DNA of 34,664 nt, from NCBI GenBank assembly GCA_035656635.1, contig DASRSD010000172.1:1-34664 (forward strand), read 5' to 3'. The position numbers and the translations under genes are program-made. Positions within the stretch are counted from its first letter, which is position 1. Each line of letters begins with the position of its first letter. Of the stretch, positions 24,665 to 34,664 are shown piece after piece. The notes beneath the pieces are model-generated. The model did not search any database, was not told where the DNA came from, and saw only the letters and a program-made list of their open reading frames with translations. This DNA comes from Pirellulales bacterium (GTDB taxonomy: Bacteria; Planctomycetota; Planctomycetia; Pirellulales; JADZDJ01).

Positions 24665-25244
24665 GCTTGCGATCCTCCGAGTAATCCAAAATGTGCAAAA
24701 TCTCTTCCACGGCCCGGTCGACCGTTTGATTGGTGACCTGATAGCGATACATGTCGGCGGAAGCCAGTTCCCGCCGTGCCGCGGCCAACCGGCGCTGAAT
24801 AGCGGTTTCGCTTTCCGTGCCCCGGTTTCTGAGCCGCCGCTCCAATTCTTCCAGCGAGTCAGGACGCACAAAAATTGTCACCGCATCCGGATACATCCGA
24901 ACAATCGATTGCGTGCCCTGCACGTCAATCTCTAAGACTACCCACTTTCCGGCCGTAAGTCGAGGGGCAACTTCCTGTTCGAGCGTGCCGTACCAGTCGC
25001 CGCCGCCAAATACTTCGGCACATTCCAGGAATTCTCCTTGCGCCCGCCGACGCTCGAATTCCTCCTTCGACAAGAAATGGTAATCGCGCCCATCGATTTC
25101 CCCCTGCCGGGGTGCGCGCGTCGTGGCCGAAACGCTGGGCACCAGCCGATCGCAGCGGGCCAAAAGCTGCCTCAGTAGCGTAGTTTTTCCCGCCCCGGAT
25201 GGTCCGGAAATCACAATCACACGGCCAGCTGACGAAGAAGACAT
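24657..25244 (-). CDS. gmk: Guanylate kinase
   Basis: A 195-residue kinase converting GMP to GDP with ATP. The P-loop is GPSGAGKT (14-21), followed by SVSATTRAPRQGEIDGRDYHFLS (GMP-binding), GEFLECAEVFGGGDWYGT, and VVLEIDVQGTQ. Start at ATG 25244; the frame allows a GTG at 25259. It overlaps rpoZ by 8 bp. yicC lies 227 nt upstream across a repeat-rich spacer. Confidence 0.96.
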   Translation of the reverse strand: MSSSSAGRVIVISGPSGAGKTTLLRQLLARCDRLVPSVSATTRAPRQGEIDGRDYHFLSKEEFERRRAQGEFLECAEVFGGGDWYGTLEQEVAPRLTAGKWVVLEIDVQGTQSIVRMYPDAVTIFVRPDSLEELERRLRNRGTESETAIQRRLAAARRELASADMYRYQVTNQTVDRAVEEILHILDYSEDRKHA

Positions 25245-25279
25245 CAAAAGCAAATCCACCCACGATAGTTACAATTCAA

Positions 25280-25449
25280 TTAACCGCAGAGCCGCGGAGA
25301 CGCAGAGCAGGCATTTTATAAGGAAGGCAAGAATCCAGGAAATTGTTACGTCGATTGCGCGATAGCCCTTCTTTTCCAGGATTCCTAACTTCCTGGCTTC
25401 CTCATTATTTTGCTGCCTCTCTCCGTGCCTCGGCGTCTCTGCGGTTCAA
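25280..25449. repeat. Long imperfect inverted repeat between yicC and gmk
   Basis: The left arm (about 25280-25342) begins TTAACCGCAGAG and continues to a TATAAGGAAG-GAATCCAGGAAA tract. The right arm (about 25373-25449) is its approximate complement, ending CGTCTCTGCGGTTCAA. The GGAAG/CCAGGA part matches the outer arm of the repeat at 24261. Confidence 0.7.
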
Positions 25450-25471
25450 TCTTTCTGAAATGTACTGAACA

Positions 25472-26356
25472 TCATTCCACATTCTGGATCATTTCCCGCA
25501 GGCGCTCGATGGAGGCTTTCATTTCGATGACGTGGCGGGCGATTTCCACGTCGCTGCTTTTGGAACCAATGGTGTTTACCTCGCGAAGCATTTCCTGTGT
25601 TAAAAACTCCAATTTGCGGCCGGCGCTTTCCGGGCTGGCCATAATTTGCTCAAACTGCTGCAAGTGGCTGTCCAGCCGCACCAGCTCTTCGGAAATGTCG
25701 CTCCGCTCGGCGTAAATAGCAATCTCGCGGACCAAATCTGTAGCGCTAAGCGAGAGCTTGTGCTCCTCCATAACATTGCGCACCCGCTCTTCCAGGCGCA
25801 CCCGATACGCATCGACCACCTGCGGGGCACGCGCGGCAATTTGCTTCAGCTCGGCCGTAATGACTCGGCAGTTGACGGTCAAATCGGCAGCCATGGCCTG
25901 GCCTTCGTCGCGCCGCATTTTACCAAGATGCCCCAGGGCTGCTTGCAATGTGGCTTCGATCACCGGCCAGTCGGCTTCGGCCACGCTGGGATCAGAAAGC
26001 CGCTCCTTCACCACGCCCGGCAATAGCAAAAAGCTTTCCAGCGAGACTTCTTGCTTGCTGCCCGTGCGACTTTGCAGCTTTTGAATTTGCTGTTGATAAC
26101 TTTCCAGCACGCCCAAATTAATTGTGAAATCATCCGGCGACGTGTTGCGATCGACCTGCACGTTTACTTGCACGGTGCCCCGCTTGATGTGTTCGCGCAC
26201 CACCCCTTCCACGCGCGATTCCAGCGCCGAGTAACCTTCCCCGGCGCGCAAGGTGAACTTGAAATACCGATTGTTAATCGTGCGCACTTCCACCACTACG
26301 GCCAGCCCATTGGCCTGTTGGTGGGCTTCGCCAAAACCAGTCATGCTTAACAGCAC
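25472..26356 (-). CDS. yicC: YicC-family endoribonuclease
   Basis: A 294-residue YicC/YloC-family protein. It starts MLLSMTGFGEA, the family signature, continues VVVEVRTINNRYFKF, and has the C-terminal domain with RSDISEELVRLDSHL and KLEFLTQEMLREVNTIGSKSSD. Members have been described as endoribonucleases. The start and length fit. The gene precedes gmk and rpoZ, a neighbourhood widely conserved in bacteria. Confidence 0.94.
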   Translation of the reverse strand: MLLSMTGFGEAHQQANGLAVVVEVRTINNRYFKFTLRAGEGYSALESRVEGVVREHIKRGTVQVNVQVDRNTSPDDFTINLGVLESYQQQIQKLQSRTGSKQEVSLESFLLLPGVVKERLSDPSVAEADWPVIEATLQAALGHLGKMRRDEGQAMAADLTVNCRVITAELKQIAARAPQVVDAYRVRLEERVRNVMEEHKLSLSATDLVREIAIYAERSDISEELVRLDSHLQQFEQIMASPESAGRKLEFLTQEMLREVNTIGSKSSDVEIARHVIEMKASIERLREMIQNVE

Positions 26357-26427
26357 GGGATACTCCAGAGGCTGCAGTGGTTAGCGGCTTGAAACTCGGC
26401 TGTGTGAAACTCGGCTGTGGCCCAAGC

Positions 26428-26958
26428 TCATTTCGAGGCCTTGCTGGAATCGCTGGCAGCCGGGGGCGCCACAGGCGCTGTGCCACCGGTGCTGTTATCG
26501 ACGCCGCTGGCCGGCGCGCCAGATCCCTTATTTTCGTTGCCGGGCACTGTGCCTGCGGGCGCGCCTTCGGTGGCTCCGGTGCCGGCTGCTGCACCTTTAT
26601 CAGTGGCGTCCGATTTTTCCGTGCCGGCGCCAGTTGGTGCGCCGCCAGATGAAGCGCGGCTGGATGGCAATTCGGGCCCGCTGTTTTGTTCTGTGCCTGG
26701 ACCGTTGGGCCCGCCGCTAAAGTGGTTCGCGTTGCTGCCCATCACCTTCACGCCGACAATGCACAGCACAATCCACAAAAATGTGACGCCAATGGTTACG
26801 CGGGTAAACAAATCGCCCGCCTTCGTGCCAAATGCGCTTTGTCCGCCCATGCCGCCGAAAGCGCCTGCCAAGCCGCCACCGCGCCCGCGTTGAATCAAAA
26901 TTAATAAAATCAAAAAGATCGACGTGGCCAACAACAGTAATCCCAGCAACCCGTTCAT
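26428..26958 (-). CDS. secG: Protein translocase subunit SecG with long disordered tail
   Basis: A 176-residue inner-membrane component of SecYEG. Residues 3-22 form the first membrane helix, followed by IQRGRGGGLAGAFGGMGGQSAFG, the signature cytoplasmic loop. The second helix is about 53-72 (VTIGVTFLWIVLCIVGVKVM). The remaining ~100 residues are low complexity, rich in Gly, Ala, Ser, Thr and Pro, whereas SecG is normally 70-120 residues in all. The start is ATG 26958 (AAGGA about 10 nt upstream); the upstream frame to 27147 has no support. It lies 112 nt after tpiA, a common gene pair. Confidence 0.93.
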   Translation of the reverse strand: MNGLLGLLLLATSIFLILLILIQRGRGGGLAGAFGGMGGQSAFGTKAGDLFTRVTIGVTFLWIVLCIVGVKVMGSNANHFSGGPNGPGTEQNSGPELPSSRASSGGAPTGAGTEKSDATDKGAAAGTGATEGAPAGTVPGNENKGSGAPASGVDNSTGGTAPVAPPAASDSSKASK

Positions 26959-27070
26959 GTTTTTCCGATCCTTGGTTAAAGCAAGTTTGATTTGGCAACC
27001 CGGCAATTTGCGTCCTGCAAACGCGGCGAGCATGTATGTTTGAGCCTGCACGGGCTGGCGCCCACCGGCA

Positions 27071-27829
27071 TTACGATTTGCAAGCGGCAATAATGCCGAT
27101 AAAGTCGTCGACCACCAGGCTGGCGCCTCCCACCAACGCTCCGTCAATGTTGGGCTGGGCCATTAACTCGCCGGCATTGGAAGCCTTTACGCTGCCGCCG
27201 TATTGAATTCGCACGGCCGACGCAACTTGGGCATTGTAGCGGCTTTCGATCAATTTGCGAAGATCGGCATGCACTTCTTCCGCTTGTTGGGGCGTGGCGA
27301 CCTTGCCTGTGCCGATGGCCCACACCGGCTCGTAAGCAATGACGGTTTTCTCCATTTGCTGGGCGGAAATATTGGCGAACGAGCCTTCGAACTGGCTGCG
27401 AATGACGCTGGCGGTTTGCCCATTTTCCCGTTCATTCAAGTGTTCCCCCACGCAGACAATGGGCGTGAGGCCGGCTTTCAGCGCGGCGTTCAATTTGTGG
27501 TTAACCTCGGAGTTCGATTCGCCCAAAATGTCGCGCCGCTCGCTGTGGCCAAGAATCACGTATTTGCAGCCCATGTCGAGCAACATGGCGGCACTAATTT
27601 CGCCCGTGAAGGCCCCCTTGGGCTCATGAAACATATTTTGCGCGCCCAGACCGACATTGCTTTGGGCAATGGCGCCGCGGACCGCGTCCAAATACACAAA
27701 CGGCGGGCAGACCGCCACGTCGACCTCGGAAAATTCTGCCGCCCGTTTGGCGATTGCTTCCGCCAGCGCCACCGCGCCAGCGCGATCCATATTCATTTTC
27801 CAATTCCCAGCGATAAATTTTTTACGCAT
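27071..27829 (-). CDS. tpiA: Triosephosphate isomerase
   Basis: A 252-residue TIM-barrel enzyme interconverting DHAP and glyceraldehyde-3-phosphate in glycolysis. It shows AGNWKMN with N9 and K11, catalytic H95 in LGHSERR, catalytic E167 in AYEPVWAIGTG, and the phosphate-binding YGGSVK and GALVGGASL. It would process the DHAP that the microcompartment aldolase releases. secG follows 112 nt downstream. Confidence 0.97.
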   Translation of the reverse strand: MRKKFIAGNWKMNMDRAGAVALAEAIAKRAAEFSEVDVAVCPPFVYLDAVRGAIAQSNVGLGAQNMFHEPKGAFTGEISAAMLLDMGCKYVILGHSERRDILGESNSEVNHKLNAALKAGLTPIVCVGEHLNERENGQTASVIRSQFEGSFANISAQQMEKTVIAYEPVWAIGTGKVATPQQAEEVHADLRKLIESRYNAQVASAVRIQYGGSVKASNAGELMAQPNIDGALVGGASLVVDDFIGIIAACKS

Positions 27830-27848
27830 AGCTACTTTCCGTCAGTCG

Positions 27849-27874
27849 TATAAAGCCGCGACCGTCGGTCGCGC
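27849..27874 (+). repeat. Copy of the GCGACC/GGTCGC palindromic repeat upstream of tpiA
   Basis: TATAAAGCCGCGACC with loop GTC then GGTCGCGC, starting 20 nt upstream of the tpiA start codon. The copy is full length. Confidence 0.9.
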
Positions 27875-27907
27875 CGACGGCATCTTACAAATTAACCACG
27901 GAGAAGT

Positions 27908-28110
27908 TCAATTAACCGCAGAGACGCTGAGACGCAAAGAAGGCACGAGGATAAGCGATTTCGAGGAAATCTACTAGGAGTTAAAAGGCGATTGTGTTTT
28001 GCCCCTTAAAACAATTGAGCCCATTTGTGGCAAATCCACTCGAAGTCTACTCGCCTGAGTCGGAGCGCGTCATTTCTCCTCTGCGTCTCCGCGTCTCTGC
28101 GGTTCAAAAA
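27908..28110. repeat. Inverted repeat pair flanking the pheA-tpiA spacer
   Basis: The left arm (27908-27946) holds AACCGCAGAGACGC then GAGACGCAAAG; the right arm (about 28074-28110) reads CTCTGCGTCTCCGCGTCTCT then GCGGTTC, its near-complement. About 130 nt lie between. The same arm type is found at the gmk-yicC spacer. Confidence 0.75.
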
Positions 28111-28120
28111 GAATTAGCCT

Positions 28121-29272
28121 TCACGTCGCCGGCGGGGCTTTGGCGTAGCTCCCCAGCACAGTTAGCCGGACGGCGCGTCGGGCCAGAAGTTGCGTGGCTT
28201 TTTCCACGCGCTTGTCGTGTTGATGCCCTTCCATCTCGACAAAGAATAAATAGCCCCCTTCGGGACGGGAAATGGGGAACGATTCAATCCACGTCAAATT
28301 CAGCTTGTTGCGCTTAAACAAATTCAGCGCGTCAGCCAGCGAGCCCGATTTGTGCTGGATTTCGAACATTAGGGCCGTTTTATCTTTTCCGGTGCGTGGA
28401 CCGGGATGCTGCCCAATGACGGCAAAGCGGGTGACGTTCCCTTGCTGGTCTTCGATGTTTTCGGCCAGCAAATTCAATCCATAATGCACGGCCGCTTGCA
28501 CGCTGGCGATGGCTGCCGCGCCAGGTTTTTCTTTTGCCAATTGAGCGGCGGTGGTTGTGCTGGTGACTTCCACACTGCGGGCCTGCGGCAAATGCCGGCC
28601 CAACCAATTGCGGCACTGCGACAAAGCCTGTGGCCGGCTGTACACTTCCTGCACTTCGCTTCGCTGACACAGCCCGAGCAGGCAATGATGAATTGCCAAA
28701 TTCACTTCGCCGCAAACGTGAACCGGCAACCGCGTGAAATTGTCGAGCGTATCGGCAATACGGCCGTCAGTGCTGTTTTCGATGGGCACCAGGCCGTAAT
28801 CGCAATGGCCGCGATTCACTTCTTCAAACACCGCGCCGATGCTGGCCACCGGCACGTAATCGACACTTTGCCCAAACCGCTGGATGGCTGCCAAATGGCT
28901 GTAGGTGTAAACCGGGCCCAAGTGGGCCACGCGCAATGTTTTTTCCAGGGCGCGGCTGCCGCTAATCACTTCTCGATACACCGCTTGCACACATTGATTC
29001 GACAGCGGGCCCTTGTTGTGCTGCGCCACGCGGGCCAAAACTTCGCATTCGCGAACCGGATCGTACGCCGCTTGCCCGTTGGCTTCTTTTACCTTGCCGA
29101 TTTTGTGGGCCAAGCTGGCACGCTGGTTCATCAGGGCGACCAGTTGGTGATCGATTTTGTCGATCTTGACCCGCAGCGAAGCCACCGTCGGGCCGCGCGC
29201 AGCCGGCGGCGCGCTGCGTGCCGCAGCGGCCTGTTTCTTCGCAACGCGTTTTGATGGTTTGGCTTTAGCCAT
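28121..29272 (-). CDS. pheA: Bifunctional chorismate mutase / prephenate dehydratase (PheA)
   Basis: A 383-residue enzyme giving phenylpyruvate from chorismate on the phenylalanine branch. A basic Lys/Ala-rich N-terminus (1-28) is followed by an AroQ chorismate mutase helix domain (about 30-108, LRVKIDKIDHQLVALMNQR and the YDPVRE motif). A prephenate dehydratase domain (113-290) shows TYSHLAA, VPIENSTDGRI, and the catalytic TRF at 281-283. An ACT domain (about 297-375) has GSLADAL. The ESRP motif that binds feedback phenylalanine is ESFP (330-333) here. Transcription is away from dnaK, with a 429-nt spacer between. Confidence 0.95.
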   Translation of the reverse strand: MAKAKPSKRVAKKQAAAARSAPPAARGPTVASLRVKIDKIDHQLVALMNQRASLAHKIGKVKEANGQAAYDPVRECEVLARVAQHNKGPLSNQCVQAVYREVISGSRALEKTLRVAHLGPVYTYSHLAAIQRFGQSVDYVPVASIGAVFEEVNRGHCDYGLVPIENSTDGRIADTLDNFTRLPVHVCGEVNLAIHHCLLGLCQRSEVQEVYSRPQALSQCRNWLGRHLPQARSVEVTSTTTAAQLAKEKPGAAAIASVQAAVHYGLNLLAENIEDQQGNVTRFAVIGQHPGPRTGKDKTALMFEIQHKSGSLADALNLFKRNKLNLTWIESFPISRPEGGYLFFVEMEGHQHDKRVEKATQLLARRAVRLTVLGSYAKAPPAT

Positions 29273-29701
29273 ATTGGGCGTGTGGCTAATGAGACAGTGG
29301 CGAGGAGTTTTGGAGAATATGTTGAAAAAGCATAAAAGTCAAAAACCGCTGGCGGAATCTGGCCGTACGAGACTGGGCCGGGCGTTCTCTCGCACCTCAC
29401 CTTGCAGCCGAAGCGACACGAACAAGCCTACATTACGTGTGTCAATTTGGCAGTTCGGCAGTTTTTCCGGAGGTCGAAATTAAGCCTGGGCGGGCTGTCA
29501 TTTGCTGTGCCCAAAGCTATATTTGCAAGTAAGTTGCGCCGAATGGGTTTGAGCCATAAAACCCGGCACGGGCTTTGCTTTCTTAACCGGGGACGTTTAA
29601 ACCCGTCATTTAAATCACCCAAAAATCAACCCGGCCGGTGCGCCCGTTCAGCTCGAAAGTTGAACCCCGAAGCCACTCCGCCGTTCCACAAGGAGCCGTT
29701 C
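29273..29701. promoter_or_regulatory. Divergent spacer between pheA and dnaK
   Basis: 429 bp without a supported gene. It holds the dnaK ribosome binding site AAGGAG at 29690-29695 (6 nt before ATG) and the perfect 8-bp palindrome GTTTAAAC at 29595-29602. No CIRCE box (TTAGCACTC-N9-GAGTGCTAA) and no clear sigma-32 promoter are seen, so heat-shock control is not explained by a recognised element. Confidence 0.5.
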
Positions 29702-31612
29702 ATGGCAGCTGGCGAAAAAATTATCGGTATCGATTTAGGCACCACCAACTCGGTCGTGGCCGTGATGGAAGGGAAGGAAGCCAAAGTTATTCCCAACCAG
29801 GAAGGCAACCGGCTTACCCCCAGCGTGGTCGCCTTTACCGATAAGGGAGATGTCTTGGTCGGCGAGTTGGCTCGCCGCCAGGCAATTACCAATCCCAAGA
29901 AAACCGTTTACTCGATTAAGCGGTTCATGGGTCGCCGCCACAGCGAAGTGGCTTCGGAAGAAAAAATTGTCCCGTACGAAGTGGTCGGCGCGCCGGAGGA
30001 GTATGTCGAAGTTAAAATCGGCGACAAAAAATTCACACCGCCCGATATTTCGGCCCGCACTCTGCGCAAGCTGAAAGAAGCCGCCGAAGCCTACCTGGGC
30101 CACAAGGTGAACAAGGCCGTCATCACGGTTCCGGCTTACTTCAACGATGCCCAGCGGCAGGCCACCAAAGATGCCGGCCAAATCGCCGGCTTGGAAGTGG
30201 CCCGCATCATCAACGAGCCCACCGCCGCGGCCCTGGCTTATGGGCTGGATAGAAAGGAACATGAGAAAATTGTGGTGTTCGATTTGGGAGGCGGCACTTT
30301 CGACATTTCGGTGCTGGAAGTGGCCGACGGCGTGTTCCGCGTAATTTCCACCAATGGCGATACGCATTTAGGCGGCGACGATTTCGATCACGTCCTCATT
30401 AACTATGTGGCCGACGAATTCAAAAAAGAAAACGGCATCGATCTGCGCAAAGACAACATGGCCTTGCAGCGGCTGCAAGAAGCCTGCGAAAAAGCGAAGA
30501 AAGAACTAAGCTCCGCCAGCTCGACCGACATCAACTTGCCGTTCATTACCGCCGATGCCAACGGACCCAAGCATTTGCAAATGAACATTACACGCTCCAA
30601 GTTCGAGCAGTTGGAAGATGCGCTCTTCGAACGCTGCCGCGGCCCGGTGCTGCAAGCGCTCAAAGACGCCAAGATGGAGCCCAAAGACATTGACGAAGTG
30701 GTTCTGGTCGGCGGTTCCACGCGCATTCCCAAGGTGCAAGAGTTGGTCCAAAAAATGTTCGGTAAGGAGCCGCACAAGGGAGTGAACCCGGACGAAGTGG
30801 TTGCCGTGGGCGCGGCCATTCAAGGCGGGGTGCTGGCCGGCGAAGTGCAAGACATTTTGCTGCTGGACGTCACCCCGCTGAGCCTGGGCATCGAAACCGA
30901 AGGGGGTGTTTTCACCAAGCTGGTGGAGCGTAACACCACCGTCCCTACGGAAAAAAAGCAAGTCTTCAGCACCGCCGCAGATAATCAAACGGCGGTCACG
31001 GTCAGCGTGTATCAAGGGGAACGCCCCATGGCCCGCGACAACCGCGTGCTGGGCCAGTTCAACCTGGAGGGTTTGCCGCCGGCGCCGCGCGGCCTGCCGC
31101 AAATTGAAGTTAAGTTCGATATCGACGCCAACGGCATTCTCAATGTGTCGGCCAAAGATCTCGGCACGGGCAAAGAAGCCAAGGTGCGCCTCGAAAAGAC
31201 CGGCGGCCTAAGCGAGGACGAAATCAAGATCAAGCTTCGCGATGCCGAGAGCCACGCCGAGGAAGACAAGAAGAAACGGCAGGTTGCCGATCTGCGCAAT
31301 CAAGGCGAATCGATGTGCTTCCAATTGGAAAAACTGATCAAGGAGCAGAGCGACAAGCTAAAAGATTCTGACAAATCGGCCTTAGAAAGCGCCATGAGCA
31401 AGGTCAACGATGCCATCAAGGGAGACGATCCAGACACAATGAAGTCAGCGATCGAGCAGCTGGAGCAGGCTTCGCACGCCTTTAGCAAAACGCTGTACGA
31501 AAAAGCCGGCGCCGGTGCAACCGGAGCCACAGGCACCCCAGGAGGCGTCGGCGACGGCAAGAAGGCGGAAGAGGAAGCCATCGACGCCGAGTTTGAAGTG
31601 AAGAAAGATTAA
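29702..31612 (+). CDS. dnaK: Molecular chaperone DnaK (Hsp70)
   Basis: A 636-residue cytoplasmic ATP-driven chaperone, working with DnaJ, GrpE and the ClpB disaggregase encoded downstream. Residues 1-385 are the ATPase domain, with [32 protein letters not shown] and [13 protein letters not shown] (the three Hsp70 signatures). The substrate-binding domain follows, with [14 protein letters not shown] and a lid domain. The C-terminus ends [13 protein letters not shown], close to the canonical acidic tail. The frame opens at 29402, but the AAGGAG site before ATG 29702 and the family start fix the true start. A strong intrinsic terminator follows, separating it from clpB. Confidence 0.97.
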   Translation: MAAGEKIIGIDLGTTNSVVAVMEGKEAKVIPNQEGNRLTPSVVAFTDKGDVLVGELARRQAITNPKKTVYSIKRFMGRRHSEVASEEKIVPYEVVGAPEEYVEVKIGDKKFTPPDISARTLRKLKEAAEAYLGHKVNKAVITVPAYFNDAQRQATKDAGQIAGLEVARIINEPTAAALAYGLDRKEHEKIVVFDLGGGTFDISVLEVADGVFRVISTNGDTHLGGDDFDHVLINYVADEFKKENGIDLRKDNMALQRLQEACEKAKKELSSASSTDINLPFITADANGPKHLQMNITRSKFEQLEDALFERCRGPVLQALKDAKMEPKDIDEVVLVGGSTRIPKVQELVQKMFGKEPHKGVNPDEVVAVGAAIQGGVLAGEVQDILLLDVTPLSLGIETEGGVFTKLVERNTTVPTEKKQVFSTAADNQTAVTVSVYQGERPMARDNRVLGQFNLEGLPPAPRGLPQIEVKFDIDANGILNVSAKDLGTGKEAKVRLEKTGGLSEDEIKIKLRDAESHAEEDKKKRQVADLRNQGESMCFQLEKLIKEQSDKLKDSDKSALESAMSKVNDAIKGDDPDTMKSAIEQLEQASHAFSKTLYEKAGAGATGATGTPGGVGDGKKAEEEAIDAEFEVKKD

Positions 31613-31661
31613 TTTGCTCGACCCGTTGCGGTCGGGCAATGGCCCCCGCCGAAAAGCATTT

Positions 31662-31690
31662 AGCCCCCGGCGAGTCGCTGGGGGCTTTTT
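31662..31690 (+). terminator. Intrinsic terminator of dnaK
   Basis: AGCCCCC (31662-31668) pairs with GGGGGCT (31680-31686) around an 11-nt loop, then a run of five T. It lies 50 nt after the dnaK stop. Confidence 0.85.
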
Positions 31691-31714
31691 ATTTGCGACC
31701 GATACACGGCAAAA

Positions 31715-31830
31715 TTCCCGGTGACAGCATAATCCCCGGCGGCTGTGAGCCGCCGGCTAAATGTGCCAATCAACCAATTACTAGCCCCTACTCTCTAAAC
31801 CCCACCCTCTAACCCCTAATCCCTAACCAC
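31715..31830 (+). repeat. Repeat-built leader of clpB with C-rich telomere-like tract
   Basis: After the dnaK terminator comes a GC-rich hairpin CCGGCGGCT-gt-GAGCCGCCGG (about 31736-31756). A tract of CCCTAA-like units (31781-31828: repeats of CCCCTA, CCCTCTAA, CCCTAA) then leads directly to the clpB ATG. No purine-rich Shine-Dalgarno lies before the start. Confidence 0.6.
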
Positions 31831-34597
<2,767 letters not shown>

Positions 34598-34602
<5 letters not shown>

Positions 34603-34623
34603 AGCCGCGACCGGTGGTCGCGC
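34598..34623 (+). repeat. Copy of the GCGACC/GGTCGC palindromic repeat overlapping the clpB stop
   Basis: TATAAAGCCGCGACC, loop GGT, GGTCGCGC. TAA at 34600-34602 is the clpB stop codon. The remaining 41 bp to the window end hold no visible gene. Confidence 0.92.
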
Positions 34624-34664
34624 CGGCGCACCCGTGGGCGCGGCTACCCGATGGATCATTGGTC

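Noticed and set aside
29595-29602. GTTTAAAC as a heat-shock operator
   Set aside because: A single 8-bp palindrome with no partner or known family; too little to call.
29402-29701. Upstream extension of the dnaK reading frame by 100 codons
   Set aside because: The extension has no Hsp70 similarity, and AAGGAG before ATG 29702 marks the true start.

Overview
The window reads as a piece of a Planctomycetota chromosome, probably Pirellulales-like. Four things point there: a PVM-type (Planctomycetes-Verrucomicrobia) bacterial microcompartment operon; a secreted protein that pairs a dockerin-like domain with a PEP-CTERM tail; moderate-to-high GC with weak or absent Shine-Dalgarno sequences at many starts; and spacers full of short palindromic repeats. 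This placement is inference from gene content; no rRNA or other phylogenetic marker was analysed.

Layout. Positions 1-443 hold the first codons of an IS630-type transposase (minus strand, cut by the window edge) and a repeat-rich spacer. Positions 444-9202 are one minus-strand operon for a microcompartment. In transcription order it encodes a DeoR-type regulator, PduL phosphotransacylase, two BMC-H hexamers, a divergent acetate kinase, a BMC-P pentamer, a CoA-acylating aldehyde dehydrogenase, a second BMC-P, an RpiB-like protein of unknown role, a third BMC-P, a class II aldolase, and a lactate/malate dehydrogenase-family enzyme. Together these fit breakdown of L-fuculose-1-P or L-rhamnulose-1-P to DHAP plus lactaldehyde. 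The lactaldehyde would be oxidised inside the shell to an acyl-CoA, an acyl-phosphate and finally the acid plus ATP, with NADH re-oxidised by the dehydrogenase. Four enzymes carry short amphipathic helices that look like encapsulation peptides.

Positions 9466-16588 hold a GNAT acetyltransferase, purN, a long ileS with low-complexity inserts, and a secreted two-lobed aspartic-protease-like protein with dockerin and PEP-CTERM. Positions 16585-20215 hold a purine nucleoside phosphorylase, a TPR protein, a very acidic protein and a GT2-TPR glycosyltransferase, all on the minus strand. Positions 20455-29272 are a minus-strand run of housekeeping genes, in transcription order pheA, tpiA, secG, yicC, gmk, rpoZ, coaC, coaB, argC, argJ. 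Positions 29702-34602 carry dnaK and clpB on the plus strand, separated by a clear intrinsic terminator.

The most striking thing beyond the microcompartment is how short dispersed repeats have invaded genes. A ~26-bp element with a GCGACC-nnn-GGTCGC palindrome occurs at least nine times. It supplies the stop codons of clpB and the aldolase, and it lies in frame inside clpB next to a second repeat type. ileS carries three related Q/A/P-rich inserts. Several spacers between housekeeping genes hold long, sometimes nested, inverted repeats.
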